A stretch of DNA of 64,000 bases from Anoplopoma fimbria. Taxonomy: Eukaryota > Chordata > Actinopteri > Perciformes > Anoplopomatidae. The position numbers were made by a program, and so were the translations under genes. Of the stretch, positions 39,701 through 51,057 are shown one piece after another (position 1 is the first letter of the stretch; each line of letters begins with the position of its first letter). The notes under the pieces were generated by a model. The model was not told the DNA's origin, ran no database searches, and saw only the letters and a list, made by a program, of their open reading frames with translations. Location of the stretch: the NCBI RefSeq assembly GCF_027596085.1, contig NC_072453.1, forward strand, positions 7,993,448 to 8,057,447. Reading direction: 5' to 3'.

Positions 39701-41714
39701 GAGGCTGTCTTATTGAATTCAGGCTGAGAGATGAAGAGACACATCAGAGAGACAGGGCTAGAAAAAGAGAACGGGGAGAGAGGTGAATGTAAGCAGAGGA
39801 CACAGTAGAAAACCAAATGATATCATCTTTTTCATGATATCCTGTTATTTTTAAGCTATATGCATAATGTTTAAAAACTGAATCATGCACTTATTAAAGA
39901 TACATACTTCTTGGTTATGGTTTTAAAGCAGGATTTAGGAGAAACCACTGGAATATAAAGTGGAGAACGGCTGTTTGATTTGATAGGAGGGGCAGAACGG
40001 CAGGATTACTAAAAGAATTTGGCTTTATAGGTTTGATTACATGCTCTCCCCTTCCAGTGCAAGATTGATTTCCAGATAAGGGAGAACTGCGAATGAAATT
40101 AAAGTGTAAAGCTGAGCCACAATAAAACTCCAGGAAGAGAGCTGGACTCTGATGCAAGTTTTACATCGTTGGCAGGCGATGGAATTACAACTTCCATGTG
40201 CGTCACTTGATGTCATAAGACCCAAAAATACTATTTCTCATAGACTTACATTGTAAAAGAGACGTCTATAAATCAGCAGTTATTTCTGAGCTAAAACAAC
40301 TTCCCAGTTCAAACACTTGAATAACCTTTATTTAAATCATTGGGTCCTAAAAGTTGTAAAATGTTCTTTCTGTTCATGTAAAAAAATAATTTGTTCATTT
40401 TTTTTAACTTTTATAGCAGAGCAATGCTAAGTTGGTGATACTCTTTTGAGTACACTCATTGAAGACAGTATATAAAAGACAGAAAAACACAATTCAACAC
40501 ACAAGTAAATGAAGGAGATGCTCATAGCTGCAGAAAATGAGGCAACTCCAGATATATCTTTAGTTTAAGTATTAAATCTTTGGGGGAAAAAATGGTAAAG
40601 TACATGCATTTCTTGTATACTACAAAAAAAAACTACAAAAAAAAACAATATATATATACATAGTAGATAGAACGTACTGTGTACAATTAATATCTAGTAT
40701 GTAATTTGGTCAGAACATCCACTTTATTGTGCCTTTAATAATTATTTTTGGATGTCACTGATGGTGGTTGTTGTTGTTGTAGCGAGCCTTGGCCACCAGA
40801 GGTCAGACTGGATTCTTCAGTCCAAACAGGAAGTGTCACAGCAAAACTTGAAAGGCTTGTCCCTCTCTATTAACAGTGACGGGAAGAATGCATAAAGCAA
40901 ACATGAACAATGACTCTACCACACCTGCATGTGACATTTAACAGACATATATTTGCATAGACATCTCTTATACTGTATCTTATTTCAGCTTGGTGTATGC
41001 AAATCAGAAAAAAGGGACGGTGTGTGTGTGTGTGTGCATGACTTTACAATAAGTGTGTTTGTGTGTGTGTGCCCTCCTCTATAGAGATTAACAATAATGA
41101 ATCACCCTGAATACAACCCTTGAGTCCCTCTGCTTCTCAATGGATGATACAGTTATAATTGTACTGGGCAAACTGGATCACACTGGCGTAATCCACTCAC
41201 AGCACACACACACAAACACACACACTCACACAAAGAGCAATAATCCTCATTGATCCGCCACCAGGGGGTTTCCTCTGTTTGTTCATTATTGATAAGGATG
41301 AGACAGAGGAGGGAGGTGTGATTGAGGTTGAATCCATCACTTCTTCTTTCTCTTTCTACTTCACCTTTCTCTAACTCAATTACTTTTACTAATAATCCAA
41401 TATCCCTGTGTATCACTGCCTTCCTCCCTCAGAAAGAGCCAGAGAGAGTAAAATAAAGGGATCTGTGTGACTGACACACAATGAGGGAGCATGCAGTGAT
41501 TCATCTGGAACAGTTTTGTCATCTCATCCCTCTTTTATGCCTGAATGTCTCTCTGTGATTTGATCAGAGGCTGAATTTTAAATGCATCGCCGAAAAGGCT
41601 CTGATACAAATATTTAATTGCAATTAATATTCTGATTACCTCAACATAACCTTTATTGCAACCAACCCTTATCGTAACCCAGTGGTGGGATGTAACTAAG
41701 TACATTGGCTCAAG

Positions 41715-41990
41715 TTTTGTACTTAAAGGGATAGTTCAAGGGTCTAATTTTTCCATAGTCTGTGTGTTACTGGCAGTAGATGGCCCCAGTTAGAAAGCAA
41801 TGTACAGCTGTGGACGGGGGCAGCTGCAAAACAAATCTTTGACACCAAAAAGATCACTATCGCTTTAAGTGTACGCAATATTTAGAACATGTTCAGGTCA
41901 TCAGATAGCCCTGAAGTCGTTATCTATGCTCTCTTAACAGCCACGAGACTCCATTGACAAAAACAGTAATTTTACCTTCTAGAACACGGA
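41715..41990. repeat. Dispersed fish repeat, approximate borders
   Basis: It begins with taaagggatagttcaagggt and contains gtgtgttactggcagtagat, sequences that I recognise as recurring in fish genomes. No second terminus was defined. Confidence 0.35.
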
Positions 41991-42407
41991 AGTTGCAGGT
42001 CTACCGCTGCCTCCATTGGTCAGTTTGTTTGTCTTATTGTTTGACTTTGTCATGTTTAAAAGAGTTCGAATTTCCAGTGAAATTGAAACTCACATAATGA
42101 CATAAACAAATGATCCGATCAAGGCAGCTGTAGACCAGCAACGCCCTTGTTCAGCAAGGTAAAACTAGCATTTCTGTCAAAGGTGTCTGTATATTTAGGC
42201 TACTCTGAAATGAAAAACTCTGTATAATGTGTACTTTTACTTTTTGGTACCTTAAATATATATTGTAATGCTAATACTTTGACTTAAATACGATTTTGAA
42301 TGCAGGACAAACAGCTCTTTGTAGTGAGGAGCTCACTTTGAAAAACAAAATTATTTCCACGCAAAGATGGATTTTCTGCTGGTTTTAACTTGTTGAAGGA
42401 ATGCACC

Positions 42408-42410
<3 letters not shown>

Positions 42411-42471
<61 letters not shown>

Positions 42472-42476
42472 TCTCC
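42411..42476. repeat. (CT)n microsatellite
   Basis: A CT run, pure to 42467, then CCCTCTCTCC. Confidence 0.95.
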
Positions 42477-42621
42477 ACAAACACACAAACAGCCATATTG
42501 ATTGTTATTAATACTCAAACCCCCGTAGCTTGTTGCTGCTCTGCTCTCACTTGTGGAGCGTGTGGGAGGAAACCACGGCCACGGACAGGTAGAAGTGAAG
42601 TGTGAGAGTAAGATCAGTCAA

Positions 42622-42623
<2 letters not shown>

Positions 42624-42683
<60 letters not shown>
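42624..42683. repeat. (GA)n microsatellite
   Basis: A pure GA run of about 30 units, in the likely upstream or 5' UTR region of the candidate exon at 43035. Confidence 0.95.
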
Positions 42684-42684
<1 letters not shown>

Positions 42685-42766
42685 AAGCATGTGGGTCTCT
42701 CCATCGTTTCAGCCGGGCAGCCTTCTTGGCTTCCTCTCCTCGCGGACAAAATGTGTGTCCGTGTGA

Positions 42767-42768
<2 letters not shown>

Positions 42769-42837
<69 letters not shown>
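42769..42837. repeat. (GT)n microsatellite
   Basis: A GT run of about 34 units, about 200 bases before the candidate start codon at 43035. Confidence 0.95.
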
Positions 42838-42841
<4 letters not shown>

Positions 42842-42981
42842 TGGGTGTGAGCAGCTGAGCGAGTTGGTCGCTGTGCGCTCTGAGAGTGGCCGCCACTCCA
42901 CTCTTCTCCTCTCATCAATGCTGGATTAAAAACAAAAAAAACACCCTTTTTTTTTTGGGACTCATACACACACAGCTGTTT

Positions 42982-42984
<3 letters not shown>

Positions 42985-43016
<32 letters not shown>
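42985..43016. repeat. (AC)16 microsatellite
   Basis: A pure AC run ending 18 bases before the candidate start codon at 43035. Confidence 0.95.
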
Positions 43017-43019
<3 letters not shown>

Positions 43020-43034
43020 TGCACAGCTGCTGAA

Positions 43035-43100
43035 ATGAGCGAGGAGGTTAAAGAGAAGGCTACCGGGAAGTCAGCTCATCGCAAGAAGAAAGGAAAGAAG
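43035..43100 (+). CDS. Candidate first coding exon with Lys-rich N-terminus
   Basis: The frame opens with ATGAGCGAGG (context gctgaaATGA) and encodes 22 residues, MSEEVKEKATGKSAHRKKKG plus KK, ending at AAG followed by GTAAAAG, a plausible donor. Without splicing it would stop after three more codons (VKE). The N-terminus is acidic then strongly basic and has no signal peptide. The style recalls neuregulin-1 type I/II N-termini, but that likeness is weak and not an identification. Upstream 42500-43034 has moderate GC and several microsatellites. The rest of the gene, if real, is beyond a very long intron or outside the window. It may be an alternative start of the gene beginning at 27606. Confidence 0.45.
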
Positions 43101-44582
43101 GTAAAAGAATGACTTGTAAACAACATGATGTGGCTGTTTGGAACCAAAAACATGATTCATTCTCAGTCTTTCAGACAGGAAATGATGGCTGTGGTTTGAT
43201 TTGCACAAAAGTTATTTAATATCTTTCTCAAATATGTCTGATTTGATAAATGATGGGATGATTATTTCACTATTTTGATGCGTTGCTTTCAGATTTATTG
43301 CCATTTGGAAGTTGTATATTTGTGGATTTTGTTGATGGAGAGCAGCTCTTTTGTCGTGGTTGCCGTCTGCCTTTGTTTAACAGCCCATTTGATGATGGAG
43401 CACTTACATGGTGAAGCTTTTGTTCATCAGAGATTCAACAAAAAGGGCACTTTAATCCTTCTGATTGTGGAAGTTCATTGTGTGCAGGTTGCCTATTGGA
43501 GTAACCCATACAAAGGTCTGTGTTGCATTGATGTTGATGGGTTACTTCCATGTTTTTGTTTGTCATGAGCTGTATTTTTATTATTTTAAAATATTTCCTT
43601 CTTTTCTTCTTTTTTAGTTGAATACAAATATATATATATTTTTTTGCACCAGAAATTCTAGCTGCCGGTATTAAACACCTGTTACGATGCTGAGTGACAT
43701 AAGAGGAAAATAAATGAAGAGAGAGAGATCAGCTGCGTACAGAAAAAAAAAGTGTCTGTTTGAATCAACAACAAAGAGCTACATCATCCTACAAATATGA
43801 TTATAGCCTATTGATCAGCTGCTCTAATAACATCTGGTTTAAAATCATGGTTCCTGTTCAGTAACAGCTGTCATGAATCCACGGCAACATCTTGCATGGT
43901 TACAACATCAATAACAAGTAGCGATGCTTCTCCGTCAAGTGATTCAAATGTGTTTACCTGCACTTAGCAATTGATTCATAGTTCTACATTAGCTCTTTCT
44001 GGCAGTTTTTGTGTGTTTTAGGCGTCTAACACACGAGAACAACAAGTAAGAGAATCTGGAAAGGGGATCCCTTTAATAGGACTTTATTAGGAGAAGGTTT
44101 TTCCTGTTTTTGTGCAGGAGAGAACATGATTTGATAATGAAAAATAGATGAGTAATTGGGTAAAAGATTGGGATTGTGTAAGCCCTTTTGTTTGTTATTT
44201 TTTTGATACTAATGCTGATACCTACCTGACTCTTGGTATCCATACAAAAACGACATTCTCCCGATACCTTCCATACAACAGCTGTTTTCTCCGCTTTGAA
44301 GAAAACAGCTGTGTAGGTTTCAGTTCTTAATGCTAAAGATACATTTCAATCAATTTAAGTTTGATCGGGGAGCGTATATTGCTGCCCTCCCATGTCCAAA
44401 AGCAACGTCCAAACCTTAATGGATATACTTGTGTATATATAGTAAGTGTGCTTTTATGCTATGCATTGATATACGAGTTGGGGGGGGCACAGGGCTGCTG
44501 TGAAAAAGGCTGCTGACTCAGCACCTTTTATCCTAAAAGATTCAGCCTTATGTTTAGTCAGCTGTTCTTAATTGTCTCCCTG

Positions 44583-44595
44583 CACACACACACAT

Positions 44596-44636
<41 letters not shown>

Positions 44637-44647
44637 CACACAGACAC
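44583..44647. repeat. (CA)n microsatellite
   Basis: A CA run with three single-base interruptions. Confidence 0.9.
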
Positions 44648-44825
44648 AAGTCATCTCTATTTATTTAGTGTAACAGGTGCTTTTGGCTCAGCGAGCGGAC
44701 AAAGGAGGCAACGTACAGTGTTTAGGATTTGGTACATCTTTATGGTATTGATGTTATGGCCTATGGAGGCGATGATGCTCTAAGACTTTATGTCTGTAAT
44801 GATTCTTTTTATTTAAGAATAAAAA

Positions 44826-45320
44826 TGGGCGCTGCAGAGAGGAAAGAGCTGGAGAGAAAGGACCAGAAGAGTAGAGGAGGAGTCAAAAAAAAGGGTGGGG
44901 AGGAAGAGATGGAGAGTCAGAATGAAGGAAGGAAGGAGGGAGGTGAGGAAGGAAGAAACAGCTGAAAATGTAATAATAAAGTAGAGAGAGGGAGAGAGAG
45001 AACGTAACCTCCCGATTCTGTTTGTGCGACGGCGTCTCGACTGATGAGAGATGACCGTTGTGTCACCGTGATCCTGCAGAAAAGAGACAGTCTGGGTAGG
45101 GAAAGGGAGGGAAAAAGGGGGAGAGTAGATGAGAGGAGAGGAGAGAGGACAGCAAAAGCAGATGAAAAAAAGAGAGAAAGTAGATGAATAAAGGGAGGAA
45201 GCAAGGAGGCAGATGAGGAGAAAGGTAGGCAGAGAGTGAAGAGGAGGAATAAAGAAGAAGGGAGTCTATTAAAGGAATGTGTGCAGACAGGAAAAGTAGA
45301 GGGATCGAGAAAGTAAAAAT
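44826..45320 (+). repeat. Purine-rich (GA/GGA) low-complexity tract
   Basis: Most of the plus strand here is A and G, in GGAA, GAGA and GGAGG units, with an interruption at about 45005-45080. Long minus-strand open frames across it arise from the composition. Confidence 0.8.
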
Positions 45321-46375
45321 AAGAGTAGAGGAGAGTGTTTTTGATGTGATAAGTGTTGCCTCCACTCTCCACCTGTTGCTAGGGACACATGGTAACAGAT
45401 GTGGATGACAACATGCAATGTGTGTGCATGAGTAGGAACAATGTAATTGCTTGGATGTGGGTGTGTTTAAGGTAGTGATGACATTTAGTGAAGGAATTGT
45501 GTTCTTTTTTTTGTTCTTTAACTAAGAAACACATTTTAAAATTATGATGATAATAATAAAAGGAAATAGAGACAATGTCAACATGTCTTTAATTAACTTT
45601 ATTAACTCTTACATTTTTCATTTGAATTTAATTTGGTAGAAAGCTATTACCCGCATTTTTTAAAGGGGTATTCCAGCAAGTTCAGGGATTTTTTTTTAAA
45701 TTGGGGTACTTGGGGCAGATAGATTTAATAAATGTGGTCAAAACCAAAGCATCATAGGTCGAGATATCATGACTTTTATAACCTGATATGGGTCAAGCTC
45801 CAAAAATATTGTGAATTCCTACACTTCCCATCATGCAACCCAAGAATGTCTAATGCTCCTTGCCATGTAAACGCCAAATTTCTTTCTCCGAATCCTTAAT
45901 TTGTAATACAGGCTATGTGAGAAGCTTATTTCTATCTATTATAATTTAAGATTTTTTTCTGTTTTGAACATTTTTTTTGTATTTTTATCCCAAAATCACA
46001 CACTTGATGAGTAGATAAAAAAAAAAAAAATCTGGAAATTGTTGATTCTGAACTGGATCCAGATTTTTAAACTTCTTCTATTAGAAAAATATATATTTTT
46101 TAATTATCTTTTTCTTTGTATCTGATAATTAAAACTACTAATAATTACCGTCAGTGGGAGTTCTAATAATCTCTGAGCTCTTTATTAGTGATAGATTGTG
46201 TTATATTGATGACGATTGGTTATGATTTCACTTATTGATAAAGCTAACATTTTTAAAGCATTCTTTAATTTGGATCCTTAGAGGTTCAAATATTCCCCCA
46301 AAAATGATGTCCTCATATGTCTCCCATAGCTGTAATTACGATACATCTGTCTTGTTTTTAGGTCGAAGTCTGTGA

Positions 46376-46400
46376 AAGAGAGAGAGAGAGAGAGAGAGAC
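46376..46400. repeat. (GA)n microsatellite
   Basis: A short pure GA run of about 12 units. Confidence 0.85.
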
Positions 46401-46666
46401 CTTAGAGCTTAGCAGGTGTGTTAATGTATGTTACTATGACAACCAGAGACCCACTGGGAGGAGGAAGTGAGAGAACCAGTTAGGAGCTGTGGAAGTTTAG
46501 TCATCAGCAGGAGATAAATTGCATACAACATTAAATAACAAACATAAAATGGTGATTATTGATCTATGGTGCTTTACTGTATTAGTCTGGGTCTTGTATT
46601 ATATTGTATTATTGTATTATCACTGCTATAGGAGGCTATAGGAGGATCGGTTCACGTGAGAGTGTG

Positions 46667-46716
46667 TGAGTGAGTGAGTGAGTGAGTGAGTGAGTGAGTG
46701 AGTGAGTGAGTGAGTG
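46667..46716. repeat. (GAGT)n tetranucleotide repeat
   Basis: About 12 units of GAGT. The minus-strand reading gives an artefactual LTHSLTHS peptide. Confidence 0.95.
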
Positions 46717-48899
46717 TGTCCGTCTGTCCATCCTTGAATGAGTAAGCCAGTCAGTGTGTTCATCCTTGAATGAGTCCTTCTGTGAGTGAGTCCTTGAGCA
46801 TTTCCACATCTGTTCATGGAAAATCTTGCATACTGCTGCAGCAAACTAATGCATAATATTTCGTGGCGTGCATTTATGGCCTCAAGTGATAGCCACAGCC
46901 GCCTGCTCTACGGTCTGAGACACAGTGGGGGGAAAACGGTTTGGTCAGTAGACCTGTAGCCTAAATAATTAATGGTTCAAGTCGAGGTTACACCTTGCAG
47001 CGATCTGTGGTGTGCGAGTATTGAGAGTTGCCAATTGCTAATCATAATCATTCAATTAAAACTTACAGCAGCGGTCAATGCAGACCATCCCGGCAGAGAT
47101 CTGCACTATTGTTTTGTTTGTATTTTCTTCTGCGTTTTGTGTTTTTTAATGTACATATAAAAGGTTGATTTTGTGTTTCGTGCTGTCTTTTGTGTATTTG
47201 CATGCGCATGTAGATAAAAAAACTTGCAAATAAGCCTCTTAATGCTGTGGTCTGTGGCATTGGTTTGTGCTCCATTCTTGTCCCTGAACAAATAAACATA
47301 TAAATCTTATCCGGAGTACTTTGGTGTAAACACACTCACAGAGAGAGAGTAACTCCTTATTGAACTGGATGAACTCTAGTCCAGGACGATGAAAACGATT
47401 TGATATGGGCCGTCACACCCTGCTTTGGTCTGCAGAGTGCTATTTGTGGTAATATTAAGACTCACAACCTGGAATATAATACGATATAATGCACATTATT
47501 CATATAATTAACTGTATTTTTCTAAAGTAACTACCTCTCTGGCTTCTAATAATGACGGCTCCACTTCAACAAAACATCCCATCTATTCGAGGGAGGTGAG
47601 CAGCACATACATGCTCGGTGTGTCAGTGTTTTTGTGCTGTTTTAGTGAGAGAAGTGGACTACTGCTTATGTAACATGACTGCCCACGTTCAGTCATTTTC
47701 ATCCCACACCCTCTCCTAATGTCAATACTGTCAATGCTTTCAATAGGCATGAAGTGGAAGCTTCAGCACGCTCCCAATCTGATTTATCCAAAGTGCAGAG
47801 CAAGAAAACAGACAGAGCTGTTAGCGAAAATTATACTTTGTCATTTCAGATCATTACAGGTATTTTACTGCTTTTTTTATTAAGCGAGGAAACATATTTT
47901 TAGTTTTTTTGTGACCGCTCAGTTTCTCTCAAGACACTACGCTCAATTTTAAAGTGATACTTCAGCTCAAAATCTGTGAATGTGACCGTCTGTCTGGCTG
48001 TAAAAAAGATTGTAGTAACTTAGTCTTATCAATGAAGTGATGCCTAGTCAGCCTTGATTTATGCCAATAACAATGGATTCTAATAAGGTTAATACATCAT
48101 CTTCTGCAGCTTAATCCTTTTTCTCTGACAATATCCAAATGTACGTTCTCAAAAGATGTATTTTGCAACAACAGACAGCTAGGTTGGAGTTTTTGTGTTG
48201 TGTTGTGTGTTTTTGCGGCAGTTTGGACTGAACCCAGAACTCACCAGTAACTCCAAGTGTTTTTCACACAATGCCATTTTTTTTGACTTCTCAACTATTG
48301 GAAAGGAAACATCCAAAATACACTTTTAGGTGTTTATTTTATTACCTTTTCGATATGCGTCTGCCAATTTTTCCTTAATTCACCAGTAGTTACCATTAGA
48401 CAATGCCTCATTTGCATACTTAAACATAATATTTCACAAAACGTGTAATACAAAAAACAATTGTCTTAATGTAACATATCAACTAGGAAAGTTTTATGGT
48501 TATACCTAGTAGTTCTTTTTTGTTCCCCATTCACCTGTAGTGTCTTTTTAAATGTATGTATCTTTACGATTAATATCTTTAAAGGCCGTTTTCTCTAAAT
48601 TAGTTTTTTCTCAGACTCTGATCCAGAAATCTCCACTTAAGTAGCACTCACATACACCAAACTTTCCAGTTTCATTCATATCTATATTCTGAAGGTTTTC
48701 ACAGAGGGGTTTGTTCATATATCATTCAAAGCCTGATTTATACAACATTTTATTACTAAAAACATGGCACGATTCATCTGTCATGATTCTCCACTCATTT
48801 TGTTCAGGTTTTTATTTTTTGTAATCACTCCCCTATTTGTAAATATGAAAATATGAGAATTGCAGTGCCGCCACATTTGCAGAGATGGCACATCATTGC

Positions 48900-49420
48900 A
48901 ATCAAAATGCACAAAATGAGAAACCATATGCTTGTTTATACACTCTGATGGCAACGTGAGTGTATTTCCACTTCGGACTGAGCTTCCTCTCGCTCCGGTG
49001 GGTGGTGCCGGGTGGAGTCAGACAGGTTACTCTACACCGGGGTGTAATCCCAGCTGGAATGCCCGGTGCGCAGCAGTTCATGAGCGCGGAGCTGGCAGCC
49101 CTCCTGCACGGTTCATCGTTCCCGTTGAGACAGACATTGCCAGGGAAACCGGATAACTCCTCAGGCACTATCACGAGCCATTGATAGAGTTTGGCCAGGT
49201 TGTACTATGGGTGCCATATTGCAGGCGCTCCTCTGAAAGCAGGAAGTGTTTGCTGCAAAGCGTAACATTAACTGATGAGATGCCCCATTCCAAAATTCTG
49301 CTGGCTCGCGCAGAAACTCAGTAATGTTGAACTCAACACCTCCTGGCACGATGTACCGCTGGAGTGAAATCAGGAAGTTTATAAAGAAATGTATTTCATT
49401 AACACTGGGGTTTTTCACAT
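48900..49420 (-). pseudogene. GC-richer island with overlapping open frames, unidentified
   Basis: This stretch is noticeably GC-richer than its AT-rich surroundings. On the minus strand an 85-codon frame (49418-49161) and a 90-codon frame (49174-48902) overlap in different phases. The plus strand is also open for 74 codons in two frames. The minus peptides include VEFNITEFLREPAEFWNGAS and NCCAPGIPAGITPRC. I recognise no family. Possibilities are a frameshifted coding remnant, a fragment of a transposable element, or a lone exon. Strand and class are uncertain. Confidence 0.25.
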
Positions 49421-51026
49421 TAAAACTGTGTCTCCTGGTGTAGAGTTTTTTCCAGGAAATTGTTTAGTAATTGTTGTAAATGACAATTAAAAGGTGACAG
49501 CCCTAGAGTTAATCTTAATCCATTTACATAGCCTCTGAATTGCTGCCCACATTGGACTTTTTCTCAGCGTAATAGCTCTGGTGTTGCTTTCGTGTGATTG
49601 GCTGTTTTCCCAGATGTGGAAACTACCGAGTCAATCAGAGCCTTTGTTTGTGTCTTAGACTGTGTATAAGAAGTGGACGTTGTCACTGATTTATTTGTGG
49701 ATTGTCATTTTGAAGCCATGAGCTAACAGCTAATTTCATCATCTTCTTCATCATTCATCATTATTAAAGTTATCAATTGTACCCCTGGTAGTCAGAGAGT
49801 ATTAAAACGATCCTTTTACATGCTGAAATCTGATGTTTTTAGCTAAAACAAGCTAATGTTAGTAAGCAACTGTAGTAAGCTGTAGATTTGCAAACATAAT
49901 ACTGCATACTGTCAAAATGTTTGAGCATAACTTAGTTCATTTAACTAAGTTAAATTAGCCTAAAACTGACATTTAGTTTATTTATTAGTTGATTTGTAAG
50001 GGACTGTGCACATTAATAAAAAATCTCTTTGAATGATCCACATTTAGCCAAGAGGCTATTTTTCATCTCTATTCCCTAGACAGATGTTACTATGTCAAAA
50101 ACAGAATATAGGATTACAATTACAAAGTTATTCATCATTTATCATTTATAAGCTTTCATAAACACCTTTATACTACATTGTCAAGTACTATTAAGACATG
50201 CAACACAGAGGCTCATAAAACAACACATGCAAAGAAAAAAATGAGGATAATTTTAGTCTATTTAAAACATGAATTAAAGACAAAATTATGCTGCATTGTT
50301 AGAAACATACAGAGAAGAAGCACAAAACATAAAAGCATGCATAGTATAGTAAAATAAAATCTATTGTTGACGTTTCAGTCCTTGAATGCATATGGCGCCG
50401 ACTGTTTTCCCCTCTAGAAATGGCTTTAAGAGCATGACGCTTCGCACCGGTCACATGACGGACAGAAGCAGCTGAGCTAGCACTGGTGCTAACAAGCTAT
50501 ATGGTTAGCTTATGTAGACTATGCATTGAACCCTGTTATCTCCCAGTGTACCAACGGTTTCAAATAATTAGTTGTGTTTTTACCTAGTTGTTTTTGGGCT
50601 CCTCAAGACACTTTGACACTTTTTTTACTGTGACAGCACACAAATGAATGTATGAGAGAGAAAGCTCTGTTATATTATGAGTGTAATTGAAGAAGATGTG
50701 TCTATTAAAGAGATTCTTACAAGTAGCTCTCAAACTCTTGAAAAGACGGCTGTGAGTCATAGTATGATTGGCCTCAAAGTGGCCATTCATTCTAAATATC
50801 AGGTACCTTTTCAAAAGATAATTTTAATAGTGAAGGACTCCTCTGCGTGTTGAAGGTTACAGTAGACGGAATAATACACGTCAAAAGATCAAGAGCTTAA
50901 TTCAAAAAAGAGCTACTCTACTCGGTGAGAGCGTACTTTTGTAGTTCAGCCTCTTGCTGAGACGAAAGAGTGTCCTTGAATCCTGGAAGAAAAAGCCCAC
51001 AGACAAAAAATAATGCAACCAGTTGA

Positions 51027-51057
51027 TTAAGAAGAAGAAGAAGAAGAAGAAGAAGGA
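51027..51057. repeat. (GAA)n trinucleotide repeat
   Basis: About nine GAA units in a purine-rich segment. Confidence 0.9.

Noticed and set aside
43035..43100. Naming the exon nrg1
   Set aside because: Only a general likeness in an acidic-then-Lys-rich N-terminus. No Ig or EGF exon is present in the window to support it.
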